A stretch of 64,000 bases of DNA from G963665495 sp963677785 (GCA_963677785.2 CAXXDH010000003.1:1116001-1180000), one strand, 5' to 3'. Shown: positions 50,569 through 60,090, counted from the stretch's first letter. The notes: a model not told the origin generated them from the sequence alone. Translations and numbers: made by a program.

Positions 50569-51900
50569 ATGCCAGCACATGTCATCTGTCGACATACCAC
50601 TTCCTGCAGCGGTTCGGGCTTGTTTTTTCTGGTGCTGCTCGGGATTCTTCTCTTGCCGGGGTTCTCCGTACAGGCTGCGGAGCAAAAGGACCCTGCGGCG
50701 CAAAGCAACTGGCAGGTCCAGCTCATCGGGCACAAATTCGGTCCTGAGGAATTTTTGGCCATCAATAAAAAGCAGCAGCGCTTGTTTGTGTTCGAGCAGC
50801 GCAGTCCGCTTGCCCTGAAAGACCAGTTTTTCTGCTCCACCGGCGCCAATGTCGGCGACAAGCTCGCAGAAGGGGACAAACGAACCCCCGAGGGCGTGTA
50901 TTTTGTGCAAAGGCGCCTTGATTCAGGCCTGGACTATGAGCTTTACGGCGACCTGGCCTTTCCTCTGGACTACCCGAATCCTGTCGACAAGCTCAAGGGA
51001 AAGACCGGGCACGGCATCTGGATCCACGGCCGCGGCCATGAACTTGTCCCGCGCGAGACCCAGGGCTGCATGGCGCTTTCCAACAACAACATGAAGAAAA
51101 TAGACCGGCAGATAAAAATAGGCACGCCTGTGGTCATTGCCAAGGATCTCAGCTGGTCCAACGGCTATATTGACGGCGAGATGCACGAGAAAATAGCCAA
51201 GGCCGTCTATGCCTGGGCCAATGCTTGGCGCAGTCGGGATGAATCCTTTTTTTCGTTTTACGATCCCGATAAATTTTCCCGAACCAACGACCGGAGTTTC
51301 GATGCGTTTCGGGCGCACAAACGCGGCCTGTTCGAACGCAACCCCTGGCTGATGGTCATGCTCGACGACGTCAAGGTCATTGCCGGTCCGGACTACTGGG
51401 TCACCTATTTCGGCCAGTACTACCGCTCGCCCACCTTTACCAGCGAAGGCGTCAAGCGCCTGTACTGGCAGCTGGATGAGAACGGCGAACCGCGTATTGT
51501 GGGCAAGGAATGGGCTGAAGGCAACCTTGACCTGGAGGAAACTTTCGAGCGTAACCTGCGCCGGGAAATGGCTTCGCTTATCGAGGCCTGGCGCGCTTCC
51601 TGGGAAAAGGCCGACATCGACAGCTACATTGCCTTTTACTCACAGGACGCTAAACAAGGCGGCCGCCGCGGACACAATGCCATTGAAGAGCACAAGAACA
51701 CCATCTGGCACAAAAAGCCGCCCAAGCTCGTCGGCATCGAAGACCTGCAGGTGGACCTGGATTCCAAAGGCGTGAAAGTCTCCTTTGTACAGGATTACAA
51801 GGCCGGCAAGAATTTTCACGACACGGGTTACAAAACTCTCTACCTTCGTCCGGATGGCGACGGCTGGCTCATCACCCGCGAAGACTGGAGCGCCCTGTAA
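50569..51900 (+). CDS. L,D-transpeptidase (YkuD) with C-terminal NTF2-like domains
   Basis: This protein of 443 residues has a signal peptide (hydrophobic core LFFLVLLGILLLPGF, cleavage near VQAAE). A YkuD catalytic domain follows with HGRGHELVPRETQGCMALS; the nucleophile is C167 and the histidine lies about 15 residues before it. Such enzymes make 3-3 peptidoglycan links or attach proteins to the wall. The C-terminal half has two similar NTF2-like segments (KAVYAWANAWRSRDESFFSFY and SLIEAWRASWEKADIDSYIAFY), probably substrate or protein binding. The start is ATG 50569, with GGAG nine bases upstream. The next gene begins three bases after its stop. Confidence 0.9.
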   Translation: MPAHVICRHTTSCSGSGLFFLVLLGILLLPGFSVQAAEQKDPAAQSNWQVQLIGHKFGPEEFLAINKKQQRLFVFEQRSPLALKDQFFCSTGANVGDKLAEGDKRTPEGVYFVQRRLDSGLDYELYGDLAFPLDYPNPVDKLKGKTGHGIWIHGRGHELVPRETQGCMALSNNNMKKIDRQIKIGTPVVIAKDLSWSNGYIDGEMHEKIAKAVYAWANAWRSRDESFFSFYDPDKFSRTNDRSFDAFRAHKRGLFERNPWLMVMLDDVKVIAGPDYWVTYFGQYYRSPTFTSEGVKRLYWQLDENGEPRIVGKEWAEGNLDLEETFERNLRREMASLIEAWRASWEKADIDSYIAFYSQDAKQGGRRGHNAIEEHKNTIWHKKPPKLVGIEDLQVDLDSKGVKVSFVQDYKAGKNFHDTGYKTLYLRPDGDGWLITREDWSAL

Positions 51901-51903
51901 TTC

Positions 51904-52614
51904 ATGGCGGAGGACAAATACAGCGTCATTCTGATGCGCGATGATCATACGGTCAGGCACTTCCACTTCCGGCCCTTCTGGATTCGTTTCTTTTTGTATT
52001 TCCTTCTTTGCATCCTGGCTGCAACCCTGGTTTTCGGCTATGTGTCCGTCAAGCTCTGGCTGAAGACAAACCACCTTCAGGATCGCAACGACCAGCAGAA
52101 ACTTCTGCTGCACCAGAAAGATGTCCAGCTGAACCGGCTGGAAAATATTGAAAAAGTCGTTGCCTTTCGTGATCCGGATCAATTGGAAAAACTCATTACC
52201 GGACAGCTTACAGATCTCTATACGACCAATACCAGCTCCACCAAGGTCAACTTGCGGCGTTTTTACCATACGGTGGCTACCGAACTCTTTTCCATAGACA
52301 ATTTCAAAATCGAACGCGTCAAGGATCATTCCCTGCACCTGCGGTTCGACCTGAAAAACCTAAAGGACGACAAGGCGTTGCGCGGCAGGGCTGAGGTCAG
52401 CCTGCTGACCGACAATGCCAGGCTTATCGAACACAGCCTGAGCGAGAACAACCAGATTTTTCAAATCAAACATTACAAAACCTTCAATACGACCCTGCAT
52501 CTTCCGGACGGCGTGGACAGCAGCGAAATATTTGCCCTGCGAATCAGTATCAGCGAACCCCAGGGCAAAGAATATTTCGGCAAAGCCTACCCTCTGGACG
52601 ACTCGACTTCCTGA
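51904..52614 (+). CDS. membrane-anchored coiled-coil protein, unknown function
   Basis: This 236-residue protein has a short basic cytoplasmic N-terminus, one transmembrane helix (residues 28-50, FFLYFLLCILAATLVFGYV), a coiled coil (about 55-85) and a periplasmic beta-rich domain of some 130 residues. No family was recognised. It starts three bases after the L,D-transpeptidase stop, so the two are translationally coupled. This suggests a partner or regulator of the cell-wall enzyme, by inference from position only. Confidence 0.7.
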   Translation: MAEDKYSVILMRDDHTVRHFHFRPFWIRFFLYFLLCILAATLVFGYVSVKLWLKTNHLQDRNDQQKLLLHQKDVQLNRLENIEKVVAFRDPDQLEKLITGQLTDLYTTNTSSTKVNLRRFYHTVATELFSIDNFKIERVKDHSLHLRFDLKNLKDDKALRGRAEVSLLTDNARLIEHSLSENNQIFQIKHYKTFNTTLHLPDGVDSSEIFALRISISEPQGKEYFGKAYPLDDSTS

Positions 52615-52648
52615 TCCCGCTCAGCTCCTTCAAGGAGGACACGGCACC

Positions 52649-53500
52649 ATGCTCTTTGTGAATCTTCCCTTGCGATATATTCTGGATGACAACCGCTACC
52701 TGCAGCTGTTGCTCGCCCACACGGCCGGTTCTGCGTCCATTGATGGTCCGGGCCCCAAACTTGGCCCCGAACTCGGTCTGGACGCCAGGGTGCTCGAACA
52801 GGAGCGTACGTGGTTTGAAGATCTGGCTGGCCGGCTGCGGCAGCAGGCTATTTGCTGCACCGTGCACCTGCCTTTCATCGACGTCCGGCCCGGCAGCCCG
52901 GACAGGATGATCAGGGACGCTTCCCGGCAACGACTGGAAATGGCCCTGGAAATCGCCTCTTTGTTCGCTCCCAAGCGGCTTATCGCGCATCCGCACTATT
53001 TCGGCAGCGTCAACGGCAACGACTTTAAGAGCTGGCTTCGGGAATCCGCCAGAATCTGGTCCGGTCTGATCGAAAAACTTCCTGCCGATGCCATGCTTTG
53101 CCTGGAAAATACGCACGAATCCAAGCCCGACCAGCTCGTGGCCCTTGCCGCGGAGCTGGATCCAGCCAAAAGCGGCATCTGTTTCGATGTCGGACACTGG
53201 TTCAGTTTCGCCAAAGGCCATAAACGCCGCAATCTCGCGGAATGGCTGGAGGCCCTGTCTCCATATCTCAAGCACCTGCATCTGCATGACAATGACGGCT
53301 CCAAAGACCAGCACCTGGGCATGGGCCACGGCGGCATTCCCTGGGATCAGGTGTTCGCGCAGTTGCGGGAACTGGGGTTGACGCCAAGCGCTACCCTCGA
53401 GCCGCATTGCGAGGAATCGTTCATGCAAAGCATGGCGTTTCTGCAGGCGCATCCGGACTTTCTCGATTCCGTCAGCACTCCTGAGGGCTGCCGTGAATGA
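52649..53500 (+). CDS. TIM-barrel sugar-phosphate isomerase/endonuclease IV-like protein
   Basis: This 283-residue protein belongs to the AP-endonuclease-2/xylose-isomerase-like TIM-barrel superfamily. Metal-binding residues are visible in CTVHLPF, LIAHPHY, CLENTHESKPD, GICFDVGHWFSF, HLHLHDNDGSKDQHL and the TLEPHCEES end. The number and order of His, Asp and Glu match a two- or three-metal site. The substrate may be a sugar phosphate, but other members act on DNA. The start is ATG 52649 with AAGGAGG eleven bases upstream. Its stop overlaps the following gene by eight bases. Confidence 0.85.
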   Translation: MLFVNLPLRYILDDNRYLQLLLAHTAGSASIDGPGPKLGPELGLDARVLEQERTWFEDLAGRLRQQAICCTVHLPFIDVRPGSPDRMIRDASRQRLEMALEIASLFAPKRLIAHPHYFGSVNGNDFKSWLRESARIWSGLIEKLPADAMLCLENTHESKPDQLVALAAELDPAKSGICFDVGHWFSFAKGHKRRNLAEWLEALSPYLKHLHLHDNDGSKDQHLGMGHGGIPWDQVFAQLRELGLTPSATLEPHCEESFMQSMAFLQAHPDFLDSVSTPEGCRE

Positions 53501-54566
53501 GCCGTTTTTCCCCGTCGTGACCCTGAGAGGCGAAGGCTTTGACCGGGGTCTGGCACTGGGACGGGCTCTTGCCCCGCAGATCCGGGCCAATGCCGCGCTG
53601 TATGTCGAGCTCATCGGCCGCAGGACCAGACGGGACACCCCCACTCTCATGAAAGCGGCCCGGCGGTTCGTTCCCTCCATCAAGCGCTACGCCCCGGACC
53701 AGCTCGACGTGCTGGAGGGCATGGCCCAGGCCGTTGAGCTGCCCATGGAGCATCTGCTGATCATCAACGTACGTACGGAGTTGATGGCCGACCAGCATGC
53801 CGAATGTACGACCATAGGCGTACGGGCCGGGCGATCAGCCACGGGGACGCCCCTGGCCGCACAGAATTGGGACTGGCTTACGGAAATCAGGGACCGCTGC
53901 GCGGTCTATCGTGTGGAGCCTGTGCAGGGACCGCGTATGCTGCATTTTTGCGAGGCCGGGCAAGTGGCCAAACTCGGTATGAACGAATACGGACTCAGCG
54001 TGCTGCTGAACATCCTGATGATCTCGGAACCCGCTGACGAACGCCATATCAACGGCCTGCCCGTGCATTTTTTCCTACGCCGCCTGCTGGAAGCCAGAAA
54101 CGTGGCCGAAGCCACGGCCCTGGCTCTGGAAATCCCGGTGGCAGGCGCCAGCCACATTCTGGTTGCCGGGCCGCAGCAAATACGAGGGTTTGAATGCAGC
54201 AGCCGTGGCGCGCCGGAAATACTCGAGCCCACGGACGGCCTGCTCTGCCATACCAACCACTGCGTATCGTATTCGCTTGCCCCTCTGGACAAAGGACCGC
54301 GCAAGATTCCGGACTCTCTGGACAGGTTGCACCGCCTGCACTCTCTCGCCGGTACGGACACGCTCCTGAGCCTGGCGGACCTGCAGTCCATTCTCTGCGA
54401 CCACGAGGGCTTGCCCAACGCCATCTGCCGCCATGCGGAAAAAGACGCCGCTTACCGCCACCCCTGGGAAACCGTGGCCTCTCTGCTCATGGACCCGGCG
54501 GCCCGGACCATTGCCATTTGCAAGGGTCATCCCTGCAGCAACAGCTATCAGACCTTTTCCTTTTAG
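53493..54566 (+). CDS. C45-family acyltransferase/hydrolase-like protein
   Basis: This 357-residue protein resembles acyl-CoA:6-aminopenicillanate acyltransferase-type NTN hydrolases (peptidase family C45). The likely autocatalytic nucleophile is C105 in AECTTIGVRAG, followed by PLAAQNWDW, the typical downstream strand. FLRRLLEARNVAEATALA and LLCHTNHC are also conserved. These enzymes self-cleave and then hydrolyse or transfer acyl groups from amides; the substrate here is unknown. The start is GTG 53493, overlapping the stop of the upstream gene. It closes the four-gene run that starts with the L,D-transpeptidase gene. Confidence 0.85.
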   Translation: MNEPFFPVVTLRGEGFDRGLALGRALAPQIRANAALYVELIGRRTRRDTPTLMKAARRFVPSIKRYAPDQLDVLEGMAQAVELPMEHLLIINVRTELMADQHAECTTIGVRAGRSATGTPLAAQNWDWLTEIRDRCAVYRVEPVQGPRMLHFCEAGQVAKLGMNEYGLSVLLNILMISEPADERHINGLPVHFFLRRLLEARNVAEATALALEIPVAGASHILVAGPQQIRGFECSSRGAPEILEPTDGLLCHTNHCVSYSLAPLDKGPRKIPDSLDRLHRLHSLAGTDTLLSLADLQSILCDHEGLPNAICRHAEKDAAYRHPWETVASLLMDPAARTIAICKGHPCSNSYQTFSF

Positions 54567-54979
54567 AACGTTTTAACCTTGAGTTGATTCAAGGCCCTTA
54601 AATACCCTGTTCTTTCCCTTCGCCTTGTAGGTATCCAAAGGCGCTTCTTGTCGAGACTTGTAACGCAAAATACTTGAAAGTGTAATAACGGGGGATTCTT
54701 CTGTCAGATTATTAACTATCTACATATAATTATCGCGTATCATAATAAAGATTAAGATTTTTTATTGTTTGATAAAAGCGCATGAGTATATATTAATGAA
54801 ACATTCCTCTGCTTCCGGCATTGAGTGCGCAATCTCTTGTTACATTTTCATTGCAGAAGTATTCCAACGACAATGACCAATATAAAGTAATTTATTGTAT
54901 AAGATTGACTAATAATTGATTTTTATCGAATAGATGTATTGTTTATATCAATTGATTAATTTTCCATTTCGGAGTGATT
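54567..54979. other. AT-rich intergenic region before the repeat protein
   Basis: This 413-bp stretch is markedly AT-rich and contains no recognised gene. It lies between two co-directional genes and probably holds the terminator of the upstream run and the promoter of the repeat protein. Confidence 0.4.
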
Positions 54980-56425
54980 ATGAAATTAGTTATTTACAGT
55001 ACAATATTTCTTTTGGTCCTGACACTATCAATTCGTACGCAGAGAAACGTGTTTCAGCTGTCAATGCAACACGCGTTTGCTCAAACTGCTGCGGATACTG
55101 GATCCGCAACCTCTGCCGGTAATACGGCAGCAGGAACAACCGGGGCTGCGGCAGTTGCTACGGACACCTCCAGTGATTCGAGTGACGGCGATGAAGATAG
55201 CGATTGCGAAGTTGTTACTAACGACGAAAGTACTCATACGGCTAATGTTTCAGATGATACGGAAGATGTAACTGGCGATAGTAATATCACGAATGACGAT
55301 GATGCCAACAACATAACTATAGATGATGACTCGGATGATACAGTAGATGTGACTGACGAGAATAACATTACAACGGACAATGATGCCAACGATGATACCA
55401 ACAACACAACTACGGATGATGAGTCTGATGATAACGAGGATGTGACTGACGAGAACAACATCACAACGGACAATGATACCAACGATGATGCCAACAACAC
55501 AACTACGGATGATGAGTCGGCTGATACCGAAGATGTGACTGACGATAACAACATCACAACGGACAATGATGCCAACGATGATGCCAACAACATAACTACG
55601 GATGATGAGTCGGCTGATACCGGGGATGTGACTGACGAGAACAACATCTCAACGGACAATGATGCCAACGATGATGCCAACAACACAACTACGGATGATG
55701 AGTCGGCTGATACCGAGGATGTGACTGATGAGAACGAAAGCAGCGATATTGAAAACAACAACGTCCAAGCGGATGATGACTCCGGAAATAACGAGAATGT
55801 GGTTACGGATGACAGCAGTACGAACGACAATGACATCATCGCGGTTTCCTTGCCCGTAGACGGCAATAATGACGGTATCCTGGACAGCAGCCAGGACAGC
55901 GTGACTTCGGTGGCGGATGCTACAGGCAATACGACCTATACCATCGACACCAGCGCCAATGATGGTGTAAAGGTGACAAACCTGCAGGCCGAGACCGCAG
56001 AGGCGGCTGATGTTCCCGATACTCTGGATTCCACCTATGGTGTCATCAGCTTTAATGTGACGGAGCTCTCCCCCGGCACCACGGTGCCTGTTTCCATATA
56101 TTTACCACGCGACGCCAACATACACTCCGTATGGAAAACCAATGAAACCACAGGAAAGTGGCAACGTATTGCGGCGACTATCGATCATGCGTCCGTAGCG
56201 GAAAAAACCATGATCACCATTCAGCTTACCGATGGAGACGCGTTTGATGCGGATGGTGAAGTCAATGGAGTCATTGTTGATCCGCTCAAGGTAAGTTCGC
56301 TTGATGCGGTTGACGGATCCAGCGAGAGGCAGTTCCTGGTTCTTGGCGGAGTCCTGTTGCTGGGAGCTTCTTACTCTTTGCGGCGCAAACGCATTTGGGG
56401 CAGACAATCCGAAGGATGGAGATAA
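54980..56425 (+). CDS. acidic repetitive surface protein with choice-of-anchor-U-like domain
   Basis: This 481-residue protein has an N-terminal signal peptide (VIYSTIFLLVLTLSI). A long Asp/Asn/Thr-rich stretch follows (about 60-290) built largely of 31-residue units such as DVTDENNITTDNDANDD. The C-terminal domain (about 320-440: NVTELSPGTTVPVSIYLP, VWKTNETTGKW, QLTDGDAFDADGEVNGVIVDP) resembles the choice-of-anchor U domain. A hydrophobic segment and basic tail (LVLGGVLLLGASYSLRRKR) follow, a sorting-type end. It is probably surface exposed, with the repeats as a calcium-binding or spacer region. GGAG lies five bases before the ATG. Confidence 0.82.
   Translation: MKLVIYSTIFLLVLTLSIRTQRNVFQLSMQHAFAQTAADTGSATSAGNTAAGTTGAAAVATDTSSDSSDGDEDSDCEVVTNDESTHTANVSDDTEDVTGDSNITNDDDANNITIDDDSDDTVDVTDENNITTDNDANDDTNNTTTDDESDDNEDVTDENNITTDNDTNDDANNTTTDDESADTEDVTDDNNITTDNDANDDANNITTDDESADTGDVTDENNISTDNDANDDANNTTTDDESADTEDVTDENESSDIENNNVQADDDSGNNENVVTDDSSTNDNDIIAVSLPVDGNNDGILDSSQDSVTSVADATGNTTYTIDTSANDGVKVTNLQAETAEAADVPDTLDSTYGVISFNVTELSPGTTVPVSIYLPRDANIHSVWKTNETTGKWQRIAATIDHASVAEKTMITIQLTDGDAFDADGEVNGVIVDPLKVSSLDAVDGSSERQFLVLGGVLLLGASYSLRRKRIWGRQSEGWR
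55346..55740 (+). repeat. 93-bp tandem repeats in the surface-protein gene
   Basis: Four full 93-bp units start at 55346, 55439, 55532 and 55625, followed by a partial copy from 55718. Each encodes 31 residues beginning DVTDENNI or a close variant. The middle units are nearly identical at DNA level, so copy number can change by recombination without altering the frame. Confidence 0.9.
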
Positions 56426-56428
56426 AGA

Positions 56429-56460
56429 GGGCCGCGGAATCAGGAACGATTTGCGGCCTT
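56429..56460. terminator. hairpin between convergent genes
   Basis: GGCCGC/GCGGCC with a 17-base loop lies between the surface-protein stop and the kinase stop. There is no clear T-run, so it may act weakly in either direction. Confidence 0.4.
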
Positions 56461-56476
56461 GTGATTGGCATGCATT

Positions 56477-59425
56477 TTAACGGGCGCTGGCGTCCACAGG
56501 CAGACGTATGGTAACGGTGGTGCCTGTATTTTTATGTACGGCCACATCCAAACTGCCGCCCAGAGAATCCACAACCACGTTGCGGGCAATGGTCAATTCG
56601 TCCAGGAAGTGTACGTCTTGTTGAGCCGCATCACGGAGCGTACGGGCATTCTGCAGGTCCGGCTCCCATCCGGGCGCGGGCCGGCCCGTATCCTGTATCG
56701 TGATCACGGCGTTTTCCCCTTGTGTACGGGTATGGATTTCGATACGGCCTTTTTCTTTAGGGGAGGCATGCTCTATGCTTTTCGCCGCATGTACTAGCAG
56801 ATTCAGCAGCACCTGATTGAAATCGCTCAGGCGACAGCTGACCAGGGGCAACCCGGGGTCCAGGTTGGTAGAAACCTCGGCCAGTTGCCGCCATTCGCTG
56901 CGTGAGACCATAACGGTGTTTTCTATGGCCGCATTGAGATCCGTCAGCTGCTTGTTTTCCGAAGCGCTGCCGGAGAATCTGGTCAATCCGTGGATGATCT
57001 CCGCCACACGGCCCATGCCTTCCGCTGCCTGGCGCAAGGCCTCCGGGATGGCATCGCGCCAGCCCTCGGGATCCAGTTCCTGCAGCTTGCATTCCGCCTC
57101 GCTCCAGGAAGGGGCGGCCGCTGGCGGCACATTGCCGGATTGGGCCTGGTGCTCGGCCAGCAGCAATTCAAGCAATGCCAGCAACGAAGTATGCGTTTTG
57201 ATAGCCGTATGAATATTTTCACCCACCGCGTGAATGGGACGGTCTATTTCGTAGGCTATTCCCGAAGCCAGATGACCGATGGATTCGAGCTTTTGCGTAT
57301 ATATCAGCTGCTGTTCCAGGGCTTTGTGCTCGGTCAGGTCAAAGGCGATTTCCACCATGTGGTTGCGGCCTTTGAGGGTCACGGGCAGCACCGAGCGCAG
57401 CACGGGCACCGTACGCCCGTCCGGGCGCAGCAGCGTGTCTTCCACATTGAGCATTTGCTTGCCTTCCGCGTACGGACAACTGGTGCATTCTCCTGACTGG
57501 CTCGGACAACTGACATACCTCGAGAGCAACTGGACGCATTTCCGGCCGAGCAGTTCCTGTCTTGAGCGGCCGGTCAATTTTTCCGCGTTACTGTTGACGT
57601 CGACGATTTCGAGCGATTCCGCGTCCACAATAATCAGGGCGGTCTGAATGCTTTCCAGTACGACTTGCAAAAAATCAGCGTTTTCCCGTAGCGTTTCTTC
57701 CGATTGTTTGCGGTCCGTGATGTCGACAATTACACCGACGATACCGGTCGGATTATTGGCGTATTTGCCGTATGTGGCCTTGTAGAACAACACTTCGCGC
57801 AAATCCCCGTCTCCACGCCGGACGCTGGATTCGTAAATTTGTACCCCGGGTTTTTTGAGCAGTTCCTTGTCGCGTTCCTCATAGTGTTCGGCCAGGTCAT
57901 GGGGGGCGATATTATACGCGGTTTTGCCGACAAAGTCTTTGGCGGAGAGCTGCATGAATTCTTCATAAGCGCGGTTGCAGCCCAGATAGACGCCGTTGCT
58001 GTCCTTGTAGAAGATCGGGTTGGGTACGGCGTTTATCAAGGTTTGAATGAAATCAAGCCGCTCGGACAGAGCTGATTGGATTTTTTTTTGCTGCGTGATC
58101 TCCCGGAGCAGCATCACCACCTCGCCTTCACTGCTGCTGTCGCTGATGGGATAGCCATGGACCTCGAACCAGCGTTCGCCCTCGTTGGGGTAGAAAATCC
58201 GATGTTCCGTACGTTCGATTTTGCGGTTCAGAAAGGCCCGCTGCACCGGGCAGAATTCCTTGGGCACATAGACCCCGGTCAACGCGTCGTAGAGGTCTTT
58301 TCCCACAATGGAAGTTTGCAGGCGCATCAGTTTGGCAAAGGTGACATTGGTGCGCACTACGCGTTGATCTTTGCCCACCAGGCACAGGCCCACGTCGATG
58401 GTGTCAAAAATGTGCTGCACCATGAGCTGGCTCTGGACCAGCCGCTGCTCTGCCTGAACCCGGTCCGTAATGTCGTAAAGCAGGGCGTAGACCCGGCGGA
58501 CGGATCCATCGAGCCTGGACACGGCCCGCAACGACATGGTCGCATGAAACAGCGAACCGTCCTTGCGTATGAAGCGCCTGTCGGCAAGATGGCCGTTTTC
58601 CTGCCCGGAAAGCACTTTTTCAAATTCACGCAATCCGGCCAGCAGGTCGTCCGGGTGGGTGATTTCCGGCAACCCCATGAACTGCAGTTCATCGGCCGGA
58701 TATCCGAGCATTTCGCACAGCCGGTCGTTGACCTCCAGCCAATGGCGTTCCTGCGGGTCGATGATTGCCATACCTATGAGTCCGAGTTCAAAAAGTTCCC
58801 GGTAGGTGCTTTCGTGGTCTTTGGCGCGTTCTTCGGCATCAAGCCGTTCCAGGTGAACGCCCAGCCGCCGCACCAGCTCGTTGAGCAGATCGCGCTCCTC
58901 ATGGAGGAAAGGCCCTTCGTCCATCTCGGGCTTTTCCATGCTGTAGAAGATTTCCAGCTCGCCGAAATGCTTTCCGAAAACTGTAATGGGACAACTGAGC
59001 TTCCAAGGCGTTTGCTGAAAAGAATCGCTGCGGACTTCGCGATCCGCGTACACTATGCGTGCGGAGGTCAGTTCCGGGTACTGCCAGGAGGGGGGAATGG
59101 CGTTTACAACGCCCTTGAAAATTGCCGCCCGGCTCAGGCTTCTGTCTTCAAACAGACGGGAAATGGAATACAGGCAGTGGAGTTCTCTGACGCGTTCGCT
59201 CAGTTCATACCGCCGGATACGCAGCTGTTCCTGAAGAGCTGTTTGCGTTCTCTGGGTTTCATGCAGCATCCGGGACAGGTTTTTGTATTCGGCCCGGCTT
59301 TTCTGCAGAGTTCTGGACAACGCATCCACACGCTTGCGCTCCATCGCAAGTTCGGCTTCCAGTTCGGCTACGCGGTCCATGGCAATACCGTTCAGCTTGC
59401 CGTTCGTGCGAGTGCTTTGCTTCAT
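56477..59425 (-). CDS. multi-PAS sensor kinase homologue lacking the phospho-acceptor histidine
   Basis: The 982 residues begin with a coiled coil (15-80) and a GAF-like region, then four PAS domains (about 205-330, 335-455, 460-580, 590-700; endings such as LLYDITDRVQAEQ and VIVDITDRKQSEE). The kinase-like end follows PAS4. Its H-box reads KLESIGHLASGIAYEIDRP, with Tyr725 (codon 57251-57253) where the phospho-acceptor His of GIAHEI should be. The N-box reads LLNLLVHAAKSI, with His879 where Asn is expected. The G1 box is DTGRPAPG and no G2 GTGLGL is visible. Autophosphorylation looks impossible, so it may act as a scaffold, phosphatase or regulator of another kinase. No receiver gene is adjacent. 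Confidence 0.85.
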   Translation of the reverse strand: MKQSTRTNGKLNGIAMDRVAELEAELAMERKRVDALSRTLQKSRAEYKNLSRMLHETQRTQTALQEQLRIRRYELSERVRELHCLYSISRLFEDRSLSRAAIFKGVVNAIPPSWQYPELTSARIVYADREVRSDSFQQTPWKLSCPITVFGKHFGELEIFYSMEKPEMDEGPFLHEERDLLNELVRRLGVHLERLDAEERAKDHESTYRELFELGLIGMAIIDPQERHWLEVNDRLCEMLGYPADELQFMGLPEITHPDDLLAGLREFEKVLSGQENGHLADRRFIRKDGSLFHATMSLRAVSRLDGSVRRVYALLYDITDRVQAEQRLVQSQLMVQHIFDTIDVGLCLVGKDQRVVRTNVTFAKLMRLQTSIVGKDLYDALTGVYVPKEFCPVQRAFLNRKIERTEHRIFYPNEGERWFEVHGYPISDSSSEGEVVMLLREITQQKKIQSALSERLDFIQTLINAVPNPIFYKDSNGVYLGCNRAYEEFMQLSAKDFVGKTAYNIAPHDLAEHYEERDKELLKKPGVQIYESSVRRGDGDLREVLFYKATYGKYANNPTGIVGVIVDITDRKQSEETLRENADFLQVVLESIQTALIIVDAESLEIVDVNSNAEKLTGRSRQELLGRKCVQLLSRYVSCPSQSGECTSCPYAEGKQMLNVEDTLLRPDGRTVPVLRSVLPVTLKGRNHMVEIAFDLTEHKALEQQLIYTQKLESIGHLASGIAYEIDRPIHAVGENIHTAIKTHTSLLALLELLLAEHQAQSGNVPPAAAPSWSEAECKLQELDPEGWRDAIPEALRQAAEGMGRVAEIIHGLTRFSGSASENKQLTDLNAAIENTVMVSRSEWRQLAEVSTNLDPGLPLVSCRLSDFNQVLLNLLVHAAKSIEHASPKEKGRIEIHTRTQGENAVITIQDTGRPAPGWEPDLQNARTLRDAAQQDVHFLDELTIARNVVVDSLGGSLDVAVHKNTGTTVTIRLPVDASAR

Positions 59426-59603
59426 GCGCGCTCCCTGGCAGACATGGTACTGCCAATGTGCGTCTGGATTGGTATCTGTAGCGCATCACTTGACGGAAAT
59501 TACATTCTCTATTTGAGAGTAGCAGAAGCATATGAAAAAGTGAACATGTGAAGCGGAAAAGTGATTGAATATCACGAATAGCTTGTCAAAAACAACAACA
59601 CGC

Positions 59604-60002
59604 TTACCCCAAGGTCAGCACCGTGCTCTGGCTGGGCGCCACGGCCAGGCCTTGGGCGTTGGGTTGCATGCCCGCTGCATTCTGGGCGGAAACGCTGGTG
59701 ACCCGTTGGGCCGGCGCACCGTCCACCAGAATGGAAGAACATCCGCCCAGGAACAGGCAGCGTCCGCCCACTTCGCCGGACACAACGCCCTTGAGCCTCC
59801 CGGTCGTGTTGCCGCTGCTGACTTGTCCCTCTGAAAGCTGATTGAGCGCCGGAGCTCCCTCCACGATCACCTGCTCCGCAGTTTGCGCGCTGCTGGGGGT
59901 GCGTACGCTGTTGGGATAAGGCACCGCCGCGCCTGCGGGCGGCGTTCGGCAGACATCGGGAAAGGCCAGAACCGTGCCGGGTCCCTTCGTGAGCATGAAC
60001 AT
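59604..60002 (-). CDS. PAAR-like protein (DUF4150), T6SS spike tip
   Basis: This 132-residue protein matches the DUF4150 PAAR-like family: GPGTVLAFPDVCRTPPAGAAVPYPN at the start and GRCLFLGGCSSILVDGAPAQRVTS in the middle. PAAR-like proteins cap the VgrG spike of type VI secretion systems and help load effectors. GGAGG lies seven bases before the ATG. It follows the pentapeptide-repeat gene by 88 bases. No toxin domain is fused to it; it ends soon after the fold. Confidence 0.87.
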   Translation of the reverse strand: MFMLTKGPGTVLAFPDVCRTPPAGAAVPYPNSVRTPSSAQTAEQVIVEGAPALNQLSEGQVSSGNTTGRLKGVVSGEVGGRCLFLGGCSSILVDGAPAQRVTSVSAQNAAGMQPNAQGLAVAPSQSTVLTLG

Positions 60003-60090
60003 TTTTTTGCCTCCGGCGGCTTTAAAAAAAGTGCTTTTTTATTCGCGAGTCCAGATTGCGAATCGCGCAGCGTGATTTCTGTAACATGAA

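Noticed and set aside
55346..55740. CRISPR-like array
   Set aside because: The repeats are 93 bp, contiguous without spacers and in frame within a coding region, so they are a protein tandem repeat.
58076..59551. 491-codon plus-strand open frame opposite the PAS kinase homologue
   Set aside because: A frame shadow of the PAS-containing gene; no ribosome binding site or recognisable domain.
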